A DNA stretch of 49,808 nt, taken from NCBI GenBank assembly GCA_021770785.1, contig JAETQH010000031.1, positions 1 to 49,808 of the forward strand, given 5' to 3'. This document shows positions 18,401 to 26,022 of this stretch, piece by piece; positions within the stretch are counted from its first letter, which is position 1; the number at the start of each line of letters is the position of its first letter. The notes under the pieces were generated by a model, which was not told where the DNA came from, searched no databases, and saw only the letters and a list, made by a program, of their open reading frames with translations. Origin of the DNA: Lachnospiraceae bacterium. GTDB lineage: Bacteria > Bacillota > Clostridia > Lachnospirales > Lachnospiraceae. Position numbers and translations under genes: made by a program.

Positions 18401-19818
18401 GAAGCACGGAGAAGATGGGAACGGGTCTAAATGTGCAGGATAAATTGGTAGCACTGCACAATCTGGATGCGCCATGGCGGCCGGCTGACCTGACACAAAG
18501 AAATGGGCGTATCCTGCGGCAGGGAAATGAAAATGACGAGGTATCCATCTTTAATTACATCACGGAGCAGACTTTCGATGCTTATCTTTGGCAGATACTG
18601 GAGCAGAAACAGCGGTATATCAGCCAGATCATGACCGGCAGGAGTGCATTAAGGAGCTGCGAGGATGTGGACGAGGTGGTGCTTCAGTATGCTGAGTTCA
18701 AAGCTCTTGCTGTATCGGATCCCAAGATTAAGAGGAAGATGGAAGTGGATAATGAGGTCTATCGTTTGCAGACACTGAAATCGGCTTGGAAAACCGAGCA
18801 TACAGACTTGCAGAACAAGATTACGGTCCATTATCCGCAGGAGATTAAGCGGTGTACGGAACGGATTGAACAAAGGAGAGTCGATGCGGGGCGGTTTCAG
18901 AAAGAAAAGCCGCAGGAGTTTTCGATTACCTTAAATCACAGACTGTTTGACGAGAGAGCAAAAGCGGGCGAATATCTGAAGATGCAGATGGCAAATCTGG
19001 GACATGAGACAGGGGACACCGTATCGGCCGGAACCTATGCCGGTTTACAGGTATTATTAAAAAGAGGAGCATTCCATGATGTACTGCTCTGCCTGAAAGG
19101 GGAGGGCAGTTATCAGGTGGATGCCGGTGAATCTGCACTGGGAAATATCACAAGACTTGAGAACCTTGCAGAAAAGATACCGCAGTATCTGGAGGATGAG
19201 GAAAGGAAACTCGTGGAACTGAAAGAACAGTATGAAGCGGCAAAAGTGCAGGCAGAGAAGCCTTTTTCCGAGGAAGAAAAGCTGTCGGAGCTTCTGAAAG
19301 AACAGGTGTCCCTTAATCTGGAACTGGAATTTGCGGGCGTAGATGAGGAAGGAACAGAAAAAGCGGGAAAAAGCCATGAGAACAGTATTTACCGGAAACT
19401 GCATAAGCTGGCATCGGAATTATTTGAGGGTACCTATACCTACATGAAATTTAAGCAGGAGTGTTTTGACGATCTTGTACTTGAAACCATTGGGGAGAAT
19501 GAGTACAGTATTGCGCACTATTATACGCAGAATGGTGACAGGATGCGTGATCCGGAGATTACGTTCATGATGGATGAGACGACCCAATGTATTTATGCTC
19601 TGTCCTATACGCAGGATAACATGGGTATCTATTATGAGACCTGTGACAGAACAGAGGAGCAGACAGAGGAACTGATGGGATTTTTCGACCAATGGTTGAC
19701 GAATATCAGGGAACAGGGATTTACCTTATATCAGGCATACGGAGAAGATGCAGAATATATAAAGGAGGGACAAACAGAAGAACCAGAAAGTGAGGATTAC
19801 GAGGAAAACGTGCAGTAG
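12436..19818 (+). CDS. Giant DNA methylase-helicase fusion protein (N6-MTase/SNF2-type, 2460 aa)
   Basis: TTG start after GGAGAAAAAGG. In order: a conserved N-terminal domain (1-240); a disordered Gly/Arg/Glu-rich linker (about 245-430) that also encodes another gene; a gamma-class adenine methylase domain with SAM motif DPALGTGNF at 816-824 and catalytic motif NVPF at 880-883; then an SF2 helicase with Walker A HEVGAGKT at 1526-1533, DEAH at 1690-1693, a TGTP motif, and the C-terminal helicase half with QRNGRILRQG. A coiled-coil tail completes it. Such proteins are hallmark genes of Tn1549-like ICEs, and roles in protecting or processing transferred DNA have been proposed. The catalytic motif NVPF departs from the usual NPPF/Y. 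An IS630 copy sits one base after the stop. Confidence 0.92.
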   Translation: MGRETYLADLYCQSVQALTQNRTEWMGLLSSVSKYYKMSFDKNVLIYVQRPDAGLLATKMGWEKQTGRYLKAGSKGIGVVDMNNPKATLAYYFDLADTRGDYEGFRKAMSAVWSLERQYQPEILDRFHKQFGTDENNIENCLCQLAGMQADAFLEKYLSRVEVKDENSVLYGLPAGAVQAEFAKLVSDSAAYIVFRKCGIRTEIFEETGAFENISHFGSLELFMGLGYYSCAIARPVLSEIHKQIEEIKEERSQRYEPGTVSETGIHERGGRDAVSEPSDIREQGVRHKTDRDVREKVEGLHEVKASAETVGADRTGADKRDDSQGGRGGRSEERKADTAASGGTADAGDRGYAGESRTYGDDNQTGGGDHSARGSVSAPIAEAGALREKDVTPGANLSAESEPEKKNTEKSSGESEAEHTAEGSSFHIPQSATKENIREHKDWASVQSLLTDTGVYPMELYDHINQIFHTDAPMEQKRDAVRDIYLDYGFQQSSDRTHGIMPGKDEADFFFGEDGFVRLSWDVIAYAIESLMEHGEYVLFQSPSEEEDAIGDFNIPDEKISKEIDDMQSGSRKGDEEGQLSLFELYPGPYADDGKGGDQILPEEAELEEIKTGYMPFPVGSRIAYDDRIFEVLQYLDDNHTVELGDIEQLQGLHGYKIKERLPVVLIENAEFLQPNYTEGEVAQAVVKSVEDKGQNYHYQPEHRLYEGGPKAKFRNNVEAIRLLKQLQLENRIATAEEQIILARFVGWGGLANALTPGKQGWEKEYDEISELLTEEEMQSASASTLTSYYTDQKVIGYIYQALYQFGFRSGNILDPALGTGNFFSALPESMNQSKLYGVEIDPIAGGIARKLYPQADILIKGYEDTEFSDSFFDVVVGNVPFHSIKVSDRRYDRYHFKIHDYFLAKSLDKVRSGGILAVITSKYTMDKENQSVRKYLAQRAELIGAIRLPENAFRQIAGTDVITDILFLKKREQEIMPDERNTPWLSVERDENGIPYNSYFIDHPEMVLGTMVQETGMYGRHDFVTCKPYSDKELGELLEEAIGRLHGQYEEPESGLSDDKDTVIKEWLPATSDVKNYSYTKVGEVFYYREDSRMYRQELTGKKAERVDGMLRIRDALRELMDFQLHGDSELGWELPTAEYEKRLKELLDRLNREYDGYTKKYGYLNSQGNVMAFSKDADAPLLRSIEEEVKDEHGKKVKGEYKKTAVFQKATIRPKSMPKTADNVEEALRITLNFKGKFDLDYMQYLYRKDGQICSKEGILEELGARVYQDPAKWKQGDATSGWVLAEEYLSGHVKEKLAQAVLAAEEYPELFGRNVEALEQVQPEPLKPEDISFVLGSTWIPVKYYQDFMYEKFATNKYNRENLIHIEFAEYTGTYFITNKGAEKDSIAVNSTYGTERLNAYEIMEYTLNLKTVEVRDRQEYEDPETGEEKVRYVLNKRETLLAREKQAQIKMEFESWLFAEPERGAALTLAYNDRFNNIRPRTYNGDDLMLPDMNDAITLRKHQRDTVAMGIYSDGNLLVAHEVGAGKTMTACAIAYERKRLGVCNKPLIAVPNHTLEQWATEFMRLYPNANILVATNKDFEKKHRRRFVSRIATGDYDCIIMGHSSFELISLSRERQLSAMQEEIDEITEKIDEMKMISGKTWTLKQMEIFRHNLQGRFDRLYNAGKKDDTISFEELGVDNLFVDEAHAYKNNYSYTKMQRVAGVGGQSSQRAMDMHMKCQYINEITNEHGVVYLTGTPVSNSMSELYVMQKTLQPSELKRRGLLMFDSWASTFGRVESSLEIKPEGSGYQMKARFAKFHNLPELMSMLFLVADIKTADMLELPVPKLKTGKMQVVKTSITPDQKAIMEELVERAEAIRNKEVDSSEDNFLKLTNEARLLSVDPRILDETLENDPDTKLNTCARGVAEIYHNTEENHSTQLIFCDKGTPKADGRFNFYQAIRQELVRLGVEEKEIAFIHDANTDTKRAELLEKVRNGIVRVLLGSTEKMGTGLNVQDKLVALHNLDAPWRPADLTQRNGRILRQGNENDEVSIFNYITEQTFDAYLWQILEQKQRYISQIMTGRSALRSCEDVDEVVLQYAEFKALAVSDPKIKRKMEVDNEVYRLQTLKSAWKTEHTDLQNKITVHYPQEIKRCTERIEQRRVDAGRFQKEKPQEFSITLNHRLFDERAKAGEYLKMQMANLGHETGDTVSAGTYAGLQVLLKRGAFHDVLLCLKGEGSYQVDAGESALGNITRLENLAEKIPQYLEDEERKLVELKEQYEAAKVQAEKPFSEEEKLSELLKEQVSLNLELEFAGVDEEGTEKAGKSHENSIYRKLHKLASELFEGTYTYMKFKQECFDDLVLETIGENEYSIAHYYTQNGDRMRDPEITFMMDETTQCIYALSYTQDNMGIYYETCDRTEEQTEELMGFFDQWLTNIREQGFTLYQAYGEDAEYIKEGQTEEPESEDYEENVQ
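13202..13579 (+). CDS. TnpV-like protein encoded in +1 frame inside the giant gene
   Basis: A 125-residue open frame lies wholly within the linker of the methylase-helicase gene. It has its own ribosome site (AAAGGAG, eight bases before ATG) and its sequence resembles TnpV proteins of clostridial transposons (PF14198): a short N-terminal strand with YPNL, then GRRWKDYMKSKHPQRLSEL, a helical middle and a C-terminal AEEIILHEVVYQL. The host frame here is low-complexity and seemingly unconstrained, as expected if the embedded frame is the conserved one. TnpV function is unknown. The family call rests on remembered motifs, so an alignment should test it. Confidence 0.65.
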   Translation: MSREPLAKLEYTKGEDGMLYPNLQISVNKEYDIRPTGMFGRRWKDYMKSKHPQRLSELIALGQINEMIARVDEEAEAKKEKLIQQLLEAQPMPETEDTLERAGHMEMITRQAEEIILHEVVYQLR

Positions 19819-19820
19819 TA

Positions 19821-21100
19821 TAACACTTTTTAATTAACTACACTTTTTGAAAATGTTTCAGTAACCACAGTTTCAGATGCATCAATGTCACCCAAATTCC
19901 ACGTCCAATGGTAAACCACTGGAGTTTCATTGATTTCATCAAAATATTTGTAGATACGTGTTACTAATTCGTCCTTTGTTTTAACCCGTATGTTTTTCAG
20001 CATCTGTTTTGCCATTTTACTGAAAAAACCTTCTACAAGGTTGAGCCATGATGCATGCTTTGGCGTGAACACAAACTCGAATCTGTCAGGTACGGTTGAT
20101 ATATATTCCTGTACATCTGCAGATGAATGCACCTTTAAATTATCGAGGATAAGGCGAATCTTATCTTCCTTGGGATATTTGACATTTAAATTCTCAAGAA
20201 AAGCGATATAATCTCTGCTGTTATGGGTATCACTTACCAGTGGAATCGCTTCACCTGTTTGGAGGTCTATTCCCGCAAGCAGCGATACTGTACCAAGCCG
20301 CTTATACTCATAATCACGCTTTATGGTGCCCTGTCCCTCATTAGGCAGGAGATCCTCTCCGGTTGTTGCAATGGCCTGAATCCCGGGTTTTTCATCATAG
20401 GAAAGGACATGTGTTGCCTGACCCTCAAATGGGATTAGATTACCTTCCTCATCAAACTGAAGCGAGACCTGCTTGTACACGAGAAGGACATTATGCATTT
20501 TGCTGTCGAAGTCCGGGTCACGCCGCTCGCAGTAATACTGAACACGGAATGGCTTGATATTACTTTTTGAAAGAATGTTAAACACACTGCTTTCCGAAAT
20601 CGTTGTAAGACGTTGGTAACCTGCGGCCGCAGCATGTTGACGGATATGTCTGGTCAACGCGGAATTCGTCCATGTTTCAGCTGCATATCCAAGGTCTTTT
20701 GGTTTTTGGCAGGCAATACCTATCAACCAGGTTTTGGCCTCCCCGGAGATTTCCTCTTTAGGGCCTCTGCCCTCAGAAACACTTAAGATATCATCCAGTG
20801 TTTCGTTGGCAGAACGGTTGCGATACTTTTTGGTCCAAAGGAGAACTGTTCTCTTGTTTATACCAAGTTCATCTGCAATGGAATCGTTTGAACGGCCATC
20901 TGCTTTAAAAAGCAATATCTTTGCGCGCTGTACAATGATTGCAGGAGTCATGCCGGATTTTACGAGTTTTTCGAGTTTTTCCTTGTGTTCGGTTGTAAGC
21001 AACAAGGGTTTTGGTGTATTCATGGTTATTCTCCTTCCAATAGTACTAATTGGAGCATAACACAAAACAGCTATAAAGTGTAGCTAAATAATAAACGATG
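19821..21100 (-). mobile_element. IS630-family insertion sequence
   Basis: A 1280-bp element with imperfect terminal inverted repeats (about 28 bp; shared core CTACACTTT at 19838 and, inverted, ending 21083) and flanking TA dinucleotides at 19819-19820 and 21101-21102. Both are typical of IS630/Tc1-type TA target duplication. It carries one transposase gene in the opposite direction to the ICE operon. The insertion begins two bases after the stop codon of the giant gene, so no coding sequence was broken. Confidence 0.88.
19830..21023 (-). CDS. IS630-family transposase (DDE)
   Basis: Transposase of 397 residues: N-terminal winged HTH (about 10-60, with ADELGINKRTVLLW) followed by a DDE catalytic domain with Asp in VLSYDEKPG, Asp in LILDNLKVHSS and Glu in SWLNLVEGFFSKM, all present. 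It appears full length and uninterrupted, so the copy may be active. The start was set at the ATG behind GGAAGGAG; a longer frame would begin outside a sensible ribosome site. Transcribed against the ICE operon. Confidence 0.93.
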   Translation of the reverse strand: MNTPKPLLLTTEHKEKLEKLVKSGMTPAIIVQRAKILLFKADGRSNDSIADELGINKRTVLLWTKKYRNRSANETLDDILSVSEGRGPKEEISGEAKTWLIGIACQKPKDLGYAAETWTNSALTRHIRQHAAAAGYQRLTTISESSVFNILSKSNIKPFRVQYYCERRDPDFDSKMHNVLLVYKQVSLQFDEEGNLIPFEGQATHVLSYDEKPGIQAIATTGEDLLPNEGQGTIKRDYEYKRLGTVSLLAGIDLQTGEAIPLVSDTHNSRDYIAFLENLNVKYPKEDKIRLILDNLKVHSSADVQEYISTVPDRFEFVFTPKHASWLNLVEGFFSKMAKQMLKNIRVKTKDELVTRIYKYFDEINETPVVYHWTWNLGDIDASETVVTETFSKSVVN

Positions 21101-21126
21101 TAGTAGACGAAAAGGAGGGAAACATT

Positions 21127-22158
21127 TTGAGTATACAGCAACGGGATAAACCAATGCCCTTTACAGAGGAGCAGATGCGGCAGATTTATAGTACGAATAT
21201 CATAGATTTTGCGGTAAGGAATGGTTTTGAGATAGAGAAAAGTGATAAAGCCACGGTTCATGTGAAGCACAATGGGGGATTGTACCTGTTTAAGCATGGC
21301 CGTGGCTATTATTCTTTTACGGAAGAACGGGGCGGCGATATTGTAGAGTTTGCCATGAACTATCTGGGACTGAAAAAGATGGAGGCTATGGAACAGATAC
21401 TGGGCTGCAGGGCTTATGAACAGACTGCCCACATCGTTGCGCCACAGGAAAAAGCAGAACGGGGAAAAATGGTGTTGCCGCCCAGAGACACAGATGACCG
21501 CCGGGTATTTGCTTATCTCACAAAGACAAGAAAGATTGATCCAGAGATTGTGCAGGCCATGATGAAACAGGCAAAAGTATATCAATCAAGACAGGAAATA
21601 GGCGGTAAAGTGCGCCGGAATTGTGCGTTTGTCGGGTATGACAGCGCGGGAGCGCCAAGATACTGCGCTCTGCGTGGCCCCAGTGCGGACAGCAGTTTCC
21701 GGCAGGATATGGAGAACTCGGATAAGACCTACGGTTTTCTTATGGAGGGAAAAAGCAACCGTGTCTATGAGTTTGAGGCGCCGATTGATGCCATGAGCCA
21801 TGCCACGCTTTATAAGCTCCGGGGATATGACTGGAGAAAGGACTACCGGATATCGGAAGGCTGCCTGTCTGACCGGGCACTGAAGCGGTTTTTAGAGGAG
21901 CATCCGGGGGTCAATGAAATCGTGTTCTGTTATGACAATGATGTGGATGGGAAACTTGCAGACGGTACACCGCACAATCACGGTCAGGTAAGGGCGGAAG
22001 AAGCGAAGAAACATTATCAGTCGTTAGGGTATAAGGCAGCCATACAGACGCCCAAAGAGAAAGATTTCAATAAGGTGCTGACTTCGCTTTATGAACAGCC
22101 CAGACAACAGCAGAGCATGACGGAGGACGATGAGGATGAGGAGGTGCTGGAAAGATGA
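21127..22158 (+). CDS. DUF3991 and TOPRIM domain protein (primase-like)
   Basis: TTG start behind AAAGGAGGG. The N-terminal 75 residues resemble a zinc-binding primase domain that has lost its cysteines (YLFKHGRGYYSFTEERGGD). The DUF3991 segment follows (about 110-210), then a TOPRIM fold with EIVFCYDNDVDGK near residue 263 as the metal-binding DxD. Such proteins are standard in Firmicutes ICEs and are thought to prime replication or second-strand synthesis after transfer. It lost direct contact with the upstream gene through the IS630 insertion, so it relies on read-through or a promoter supplied near the IS end. Confidence 0.85.
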   Translation: MSIQQRDKPMPFTEEQMRQIYSTNIIDFAVRNGFEIEKSDKATVHVKHNGGLYLFKHGRGYYSFTEERGGDIVEFAMNYLGLKKMEAMEQILGCRAYEQTAHIVAPQEKAERGKMVLPPRDTDDRRVFAYLTKTRKIDPEIVQAMMKQAKVYQSRQEIGGKVRRNCAFVGYDSAGAPRYCALRGPSADSSFRQDMENSDKTYGFLMEGKSNRVYEFEAPIDAMSHATLYKLRGYDWRKDYRISEGCLSDRALKRFLEEHPGVNEIVFCYDNDVDGKLADGTPHNHGQVRAEEAKKHYQSLGYKAAIQTPKEKDFNKVLTSLYEQPRQQQSMTEDDEDEEVLER

Positions 22159-22174
22159 AGACTGGAGGTAGAGA

Positions 22175-22870
22175 ATGAGACCAGTATATGTATGCCAATT
22201 GCCGGATGAGATGCAGAGGGAAATCAAGGGAATTTTAACCCGGCTTCTTTTGTATCAGTGCAAAACGGAAGAAAAAGCGGAAGAATATTTTGACATGAGC
22301 CTTGCGGATGCGGTACAGCTTGGCATGGATTCTAAGATTGTTGACATTGACTGTGTGGCAGATCCCTTTAGAAACGGCAGCTGCATAGACGGGGAAGTGC
22401 CGGAGAATGTAAGAAAAGATGTGGAACGGCTGATGGAGATTATTGCCCTGCGGAAAGAAATGGTAACAGACAGCCCGTTTCTGTACCATACCAAGGAACA
22501 GATTGACGGGAGAGAATATGATGAGCTGGTAAATGTCCTCTGGCATCATGGAGAAGATGATTATGGCTTGTGGCAGGTGCAGCTTCCTGTCTATCTGGTG
22601 CGGAATATCTTAAACAGCCCTCAGTGTTTTATAGGCGATGTGGATGAGATTATGGACGGTGTACCTTTGGAGCAGGAGCCGTCCGGCAATACGCTGCATT
22701 TCCTGTTTCCGAGGGGTGGAAAGATTGCCTGCTGCAGTATGGAAATGGAGGAGAAGTTCTTTGAGGAATACAGCACCCATGGCACATCCGTGAGAGGGAG
22801 CAGAGCAGATATCCGGCAGGACTTGGCAGCATCTTTGGAAGCGGACGAGACTTTTCAGGAAGAAAGATAG
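22175..22870 (+). CDS. Unknown ICE protein, 231 aa
   Basis: No family recognised. An acidic, soluble protein with no TM segments or signal peptide. It has a helical N-terminal part (1-120), a central segment DYGLWQVQLPVYLVRN, and a beta-rich stretch FLFPRGGKIACCSMEMEE. ATG preceded by GGAGGTAGAG; 16 bases after the TOPRIM gene, so in the same operon. Probably an ICE accessory protein. Confidence 0.7.
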   Translation: MRPVYVCQLPDEMQREIKGILTRLLLYQCKTEEKAEEYFDMSLADAVQLGMDSKIVDIDCVADPFRNGSCIDGEVPENVRKDVERLMEIIALRKEMVTDSPFLYHTKEQIDGREYDELVNVLWHHGEDDYGLWQVQLPVYLVRNILNSPQCFIGDVDEIMDGVPLEQEPSGNTLHFLFPRGGKIACCSMEMEEKFFEEYSTHGTSVRGSRADIRQDLAASLEADETFQEER

Positions 22871-22891
22871 CGGGAAAGGAGAAGTGTAAGC

Positions 22892-23173
22892 ATGATGAAC
22901 GGTTGGAAAACGCAGAAAGAGGTAGATGAAATCCGCAGACGGTATCCGGTAGGGACGAGAATTGAACTGGAATATATGGACGAGAGAGAGATGCCGCCCG
23001 GACTAAAAGGAATCGTAGACCATGTGGATGATCAGGGGCAGTTGCACATGACATGGGAAAACGGCAGATCCTTAGCGCTTGTTCCAGGGGTTGACGATTT
23101 TCGCATACTGCCGGAGCAGGCAGAGGAGCCGTATGAGGATAATCTGGAGAATGAGGAGGAAATGGAGCGGTAA
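22892..23173 (+). CDS. DUF4314 domain protein
   Basis: Small protein (93 residues). The DUF4314 core, about residues 12-70, is a compact beta-barrel-like fold (YPVGTRIELEYMDE ... GIVDHVDDQGQLHMTWENG) reminiscent of SH3-like modules. It recurs in mobile elements of Clostridia. The acidic tail is disordered. No biochemical role is known. Stop and the next ATG are adjacent, so translation of the two genes is probably coupled. Confidence 0.8.
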   Translation: MMNGWKTQKEVDEIRRRYPVGTRIELEYMDEREMPPGLKGIVDHVDDQGQLHMTWENGRSLALVPGVDDFRILPEQAEEPYEDNLENEEEMER

Positions 23174-23707
23174 ATGGAAAAAATAAAGACTTTTGATTTA
23201 GAACGGTGGAGTGAGCCGGATGAACAGCATCGTGTAAGGCATATTGGAATGGCGGATGCAAAAGAGACATTTGAGAAGCTGGAAGCCCATCTGAAAGAAA
23301 AGGGGATGCTTCCGGATGAGTATTTTCTGTACGATATGGATATGAGGACGAAAACAAGGGAGTTGCCGGACTTCAACTTTGCTCTGTGTGTTCCTAATTT
23401 TGGCGGCAGTGAAGGGATTTATCTGGATATTGACCTGATTTACTGCGATGAAGATGGAGAGCAGAAAAGCCTGCGGTTTGCTACGGGAAAAACTTTGCAG
23501 GAAGGTGCAGACGCATTCTTTTGGATGTCCCGGATTGCCGCAGAATGTTCCCTTATGCTGAATGGGCGTGGGTGTACTTATGAGAAGCACAATATCGAGC
23601 TTGTGCTGAAACCGGAAGAAGCGGAAGCGATGGAGTATTTTGCTAAATTGCTGCAGGACAGGGTAGCTGAAGGTATCGGGGCAGAGGACGAGGGCATGGA
23701 ACCATAA
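23174..23707 (+). CDS. Unknown ICE protein, 177 aa
   Basis: Soluble alpha/beta protein with no recognised domain. It contains LPDFNFALCVPNFGGSEGI and DIDLIYCDEDG, suggestive of a small globular fold, and an acidic C-terminus. It begins immediately after the DUF4314 stop with the ribosome site inside that gene (GGAGGAAATGGAG). Last gene before the hairpin-rich non-coding block. Confidence 0.68.
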   Translation: MEKIKTFDLERWSEPDEQHRVRHIGMADAKETFEKLEAHLKEKGMLPDEYFLYDMDMRTKTRELPDFNFALCVPNFGGSEGIYLDIDLIYCDEDGEQKSLRFATGKTLQEGADAFFWMSRIAAECSLMLNGRGCTYEKHNIELVLKPEEAEAMEYFAKLLQDRVAEGIGAEDEGMEP

Positions 23708-23939
23708 GAGACTATTTTTCCGCTTTTTATGGAAATAGGCTGCTTTGCGGCCGGGTGTGCCCGTGGCACACCGGCCTTGACACCAAGCGTAGCTTGCAAG
23801 CCAATCTCCGATTGGCTTTGTTAAGGCGGGAATAGGCGGGTTCCACGCTGCCGGAAAACGGCTTGCAGGCAAAGCCTGCAACGGGGTTATCTCATAATGT
23901 GTGGGGTTCCTGTCAGAACCCTTGCAGGAAGAACCGTAA
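23708..23939. other. Candidate origin of transfer (oriT), four hairpins
   Basis: A 232-bp non-coding block holds four hairpins in series: GGCCGG[G]TGTGCC with GGCACACCGGCC (23749-23776, one bulged G); AAGCCAATC with GATTGGCTT (23798-23818); TTGCAGGC with GCCTGCAA (23863-23881); GGGTTC with GAACCC (23904-23921). Two GGCGGG direct repeats lie near 23825-23840. Position next to a DNA-binding accessory gene and 2.6 kb before a MobP2 relaxase fits an oriT. The nic site cannot be placed from sequence alone. Confidence 0.6.
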
Positions 23940-24425
23940 TTGGGAGGTGGAAGTATCAATAAGCCGACACAGAAGCGTTCTATCAATTTTACAACGGAGA
24001 CTTTGGAAACGTTGGATAAGCTGGCAGCCAAAAACCATACCACGACATCGGAACTGGTGCGGGGATATGTAGAGAAAGGGCTTTCCATAGAGGGGAGTCG
24101 GGAGGATATAGACTTTATTGCCCGCATCATTCGGCAGGAGATTACAGCAGTATATCATGTGGACGAAATCAAGGCGATTGCAGACCATGATACAGACCGT
24201 CTGGCAAAGATGCTGATGAAGATAGGGAAGATCAATGGAGCAATCTTCTTTCTTCTCATTAAAGTTTTAATGAATCTTGCCAATGAGGGGAGTGAGGACG
24301 ATTTCGATCAGATGCTTTCCGAAGCGGTCAAGCTGGGTGTGGATTATATGCAGAAAAAGGATTTTCAGATCAACAGTTTCCTGCAAGATACAGCGAATCT
24401 GCGGGAGCTGGCCGATAAAATTTAG
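23940..24425 (+). CDS. Relaxosome accessory / ribbon-helix-helix-like DNA-binding protein
   Basis: 161 residues. The N-terminus (about 8-50: KRSINFTTETLETLDKLAAKNHTTTSELVRGYVEKGL) looks like a ribbon-helix-helix DNA-binding domain. A long helical region follows, with a hydrophobic stretch NGAIFFLLIKVLMNLA near 103-118. Proteins of this type bind next to nic and recruit the relaxase. TTG start with AGGAAG nine bases upstream was chosen; the nearby GGGAGG has no usable in-frame start behind it. Its place directly beside the hairpin cluster supports an oriT-binding role. Confidence 0.65.
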   Translation: MGGGSINKPTQKRSINFTTETLETLDKLAAKNHTTTSELVRGYVEKGLSIEGSREDIDFIARIIRQEITAVYHVDEIKAIADHDTDRLAKMLMKIGKINGAIFFLLIKVLMNLANEGSEDDFDQMLSEAVKLGVDYMQKKDFQINSFLQDTANLRELADKI

Positions 24426-24457
24426 AAAAACTATAAAAGTAAAATCGGAGGTAAACC

Positions 24458-25471
24458 ATGACTTACGAAAAATTTATGGAACTGGTAAAGGAGCAGATTT
24501 TGTCTTTCTTGCCGGAAGAATATGCAAATGCAGAAGTAATGATACAGGAAGTAACAAAGAATAATGATCAGAAATTTCAGGCAGTGTGTATGAAACGTCC
24601 GGAGGACAGAATAGTTCCGACTATTTATCTGGATGGATATTATCAGATGCATCAAAATGGACGGGATATGGATAGCATTTTGGCTGCTCTTGCAAAGACA
24701 CATCAGGAAAGTATGGCAGAGAGTGCAAAATGGCTGTCTTTCCATGCAGATGATTATGAAAGCGTAAAGAGCAGGCTGTATGTAACTGTATTGAACAGGG
24801 ACAACAATCAAAATTATCTGAGAGATGTTGTGCATAAGGACATACCAGATACTGACATAACAGCAGTTGTGAAGGTTCTTTGTGAAAACAGGAAAGAAAT
24901 AGGAACGGCAAGTTTTCTTGTAAAAGAAAATATGCTACAAATGTGGGGGACTTCCGGGGAAACGTTGTATGAGCAGGCACTAAAAAATACAGAGAGTCTT
25001 TTCAAACCGGAAATGTTCAATGTAATGGCAGTTCTATCAGGTTGTGATGAGGAAGAAGCAAAAAGCAAAGAACTTTTTCCTTACGCACAATATGTCCTTA
25101 CTAATGATGCAAAGACGAATGGTGCAACGGTCATGCTTTATCCGAATCTGTTACAGGAAATCGGAGAAGCAACCAGAAGTAATTTTTTTATTCTGCCCAG
25201 CAGCATCCATGAAGTTATTTTAGTAAAGGACAATGGGGAGATGAGTGCAGAGGAACTTCAACGTATGGTAATGACAATCAACAGAACTCAGGTCGCTCCG
25301 GAAGAGGTGCTGTCGGACGAAGTGTATTGTTATGATTATGAGCAGCAGAAATTGACCATGGCAACAGAACCCAGCCAGACAAAGGAATTTATTGCACAGA
25401 TGTCGGGAATGTATGGACAACATGAGAGTTTAGAAGAAGATAGGGAAGCAGGTTATTGCATGGAGGAGTAA
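24458..25471 (+). CDS. DUF5688 family protein
   Basis: 337-residue soluble protein. The N-terminal segment (MTYEKFMELVKEQI) and the overall layout match DUF5688, a family frequent in Lachnospiraceae mobile elements. It has alternating alpha/beta content and no catalytic motif or membrane segment that I can point to. ATG with GGAGGTAAACC upstream. Function unknown. Confidence 0.72.
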   Translation: MTYEKFMELVKEQILSFLPEEYANAEVMIQEVTKNNDQKFQAVCMKRPEDRIVPTIYLDGYYQMHQNGRDMDSILAALAKTHQESMAESAKWLSFHADDYESVKSRLYVTVLNRDNNQNYLRDVVHKDIPDTDITAVVKVLCENRKEIGTASFLVKENMLQMWGTSGETLYEQALKNTESLFKPEMFNVMAVLSGCDEEEAKSKELFPYAQYVLTNDAKTNGATVMLYPNLLQEIGEATRSNFFILPSSIHEVILVKDNGEMSAEELQRMVMTINRTQVAPEEVLSDEVYCYDYEQQKLTMATEPSQTKEFIAQMSGMYGQHESLEEDREAGYCMEE

Positions 25472-25525
25472 AAGCAGGAAATAGAATGGTCTCAGATTTA
25501 TTTAGGAAATGGAGGATAACGAGAA

Positions 25526-26020
25526 GTGAATCAGGCACAGCGATATGATTATCTTGTAGGGCTGACCGAAGGGAAGAAACTGGATTCTGACTATCGGGCA
25601 GCCTTTTACATTTTATCCAGTGTACCGGAGCTTTTTGAGGCAGCAAAAAAATGTGTGGATCCATATGGTATTTCCTTTGACAAAATCAAAAGGTCATGTA
25701 AAGGAAATTTGGAGGAATACCAGAGCCAGCTTTTGTCTATGGCGCATAATCTTTTCTCATGGAACAGCAGGACGACTGCCACGCCCCATGAACTGTCCCG
25801 TCTTACCTATCCGTGGATGGAGATTGCCTGCAACGCTATCTTCATATCCAGTGGAGCAGTTTCTGTGCTGATACAGGAGAATGAAAGTGGAGAGCCGGAG
25901 CTGCTTTTGGATGCAGCACCTTATGAGAAAACAAAGAGGATATATGAAGGACTGCAAAGAATGGGAGAGCGGCTGGCAATCCAGATGGAAGAAGCAGATG
26001 CGGAGGAAATGGAGAGATAA
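25526..26020 (+). CDS. Unknown ICE protein, 164 aa
   Basis: GTG start with a GGAGG ribosome site. Mostly helical soluble protein with no known motif. DNA composition matches its neighbours, and it is followed two bases later by the next ATG, so it belongs to the transfer operon. Confidence 0.65.
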   Translation: MNQAQRYDYLVGLTEGKKLDSDYRAAFYILSSVPELFEAAKKCVDPYGISFDKIKRSCKGNLEEYQSQLLSMAHNLFSWNSRTTATPHELSRLTYPWMEIACNAIFISSGAVSVLIQENESGEPELLLDAAPYEKTKRIYEGLQRMGERLAIQMEEADAEEMER

Positions 26021-26022
26021 AA

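Noticed and set aside
23198..24130. 310-codon minus-strand frame across the hairpin-rich block
   Set aside because: It crosses the candidate oriT and two sense genes, has no ribosome site and no recognisable domain.
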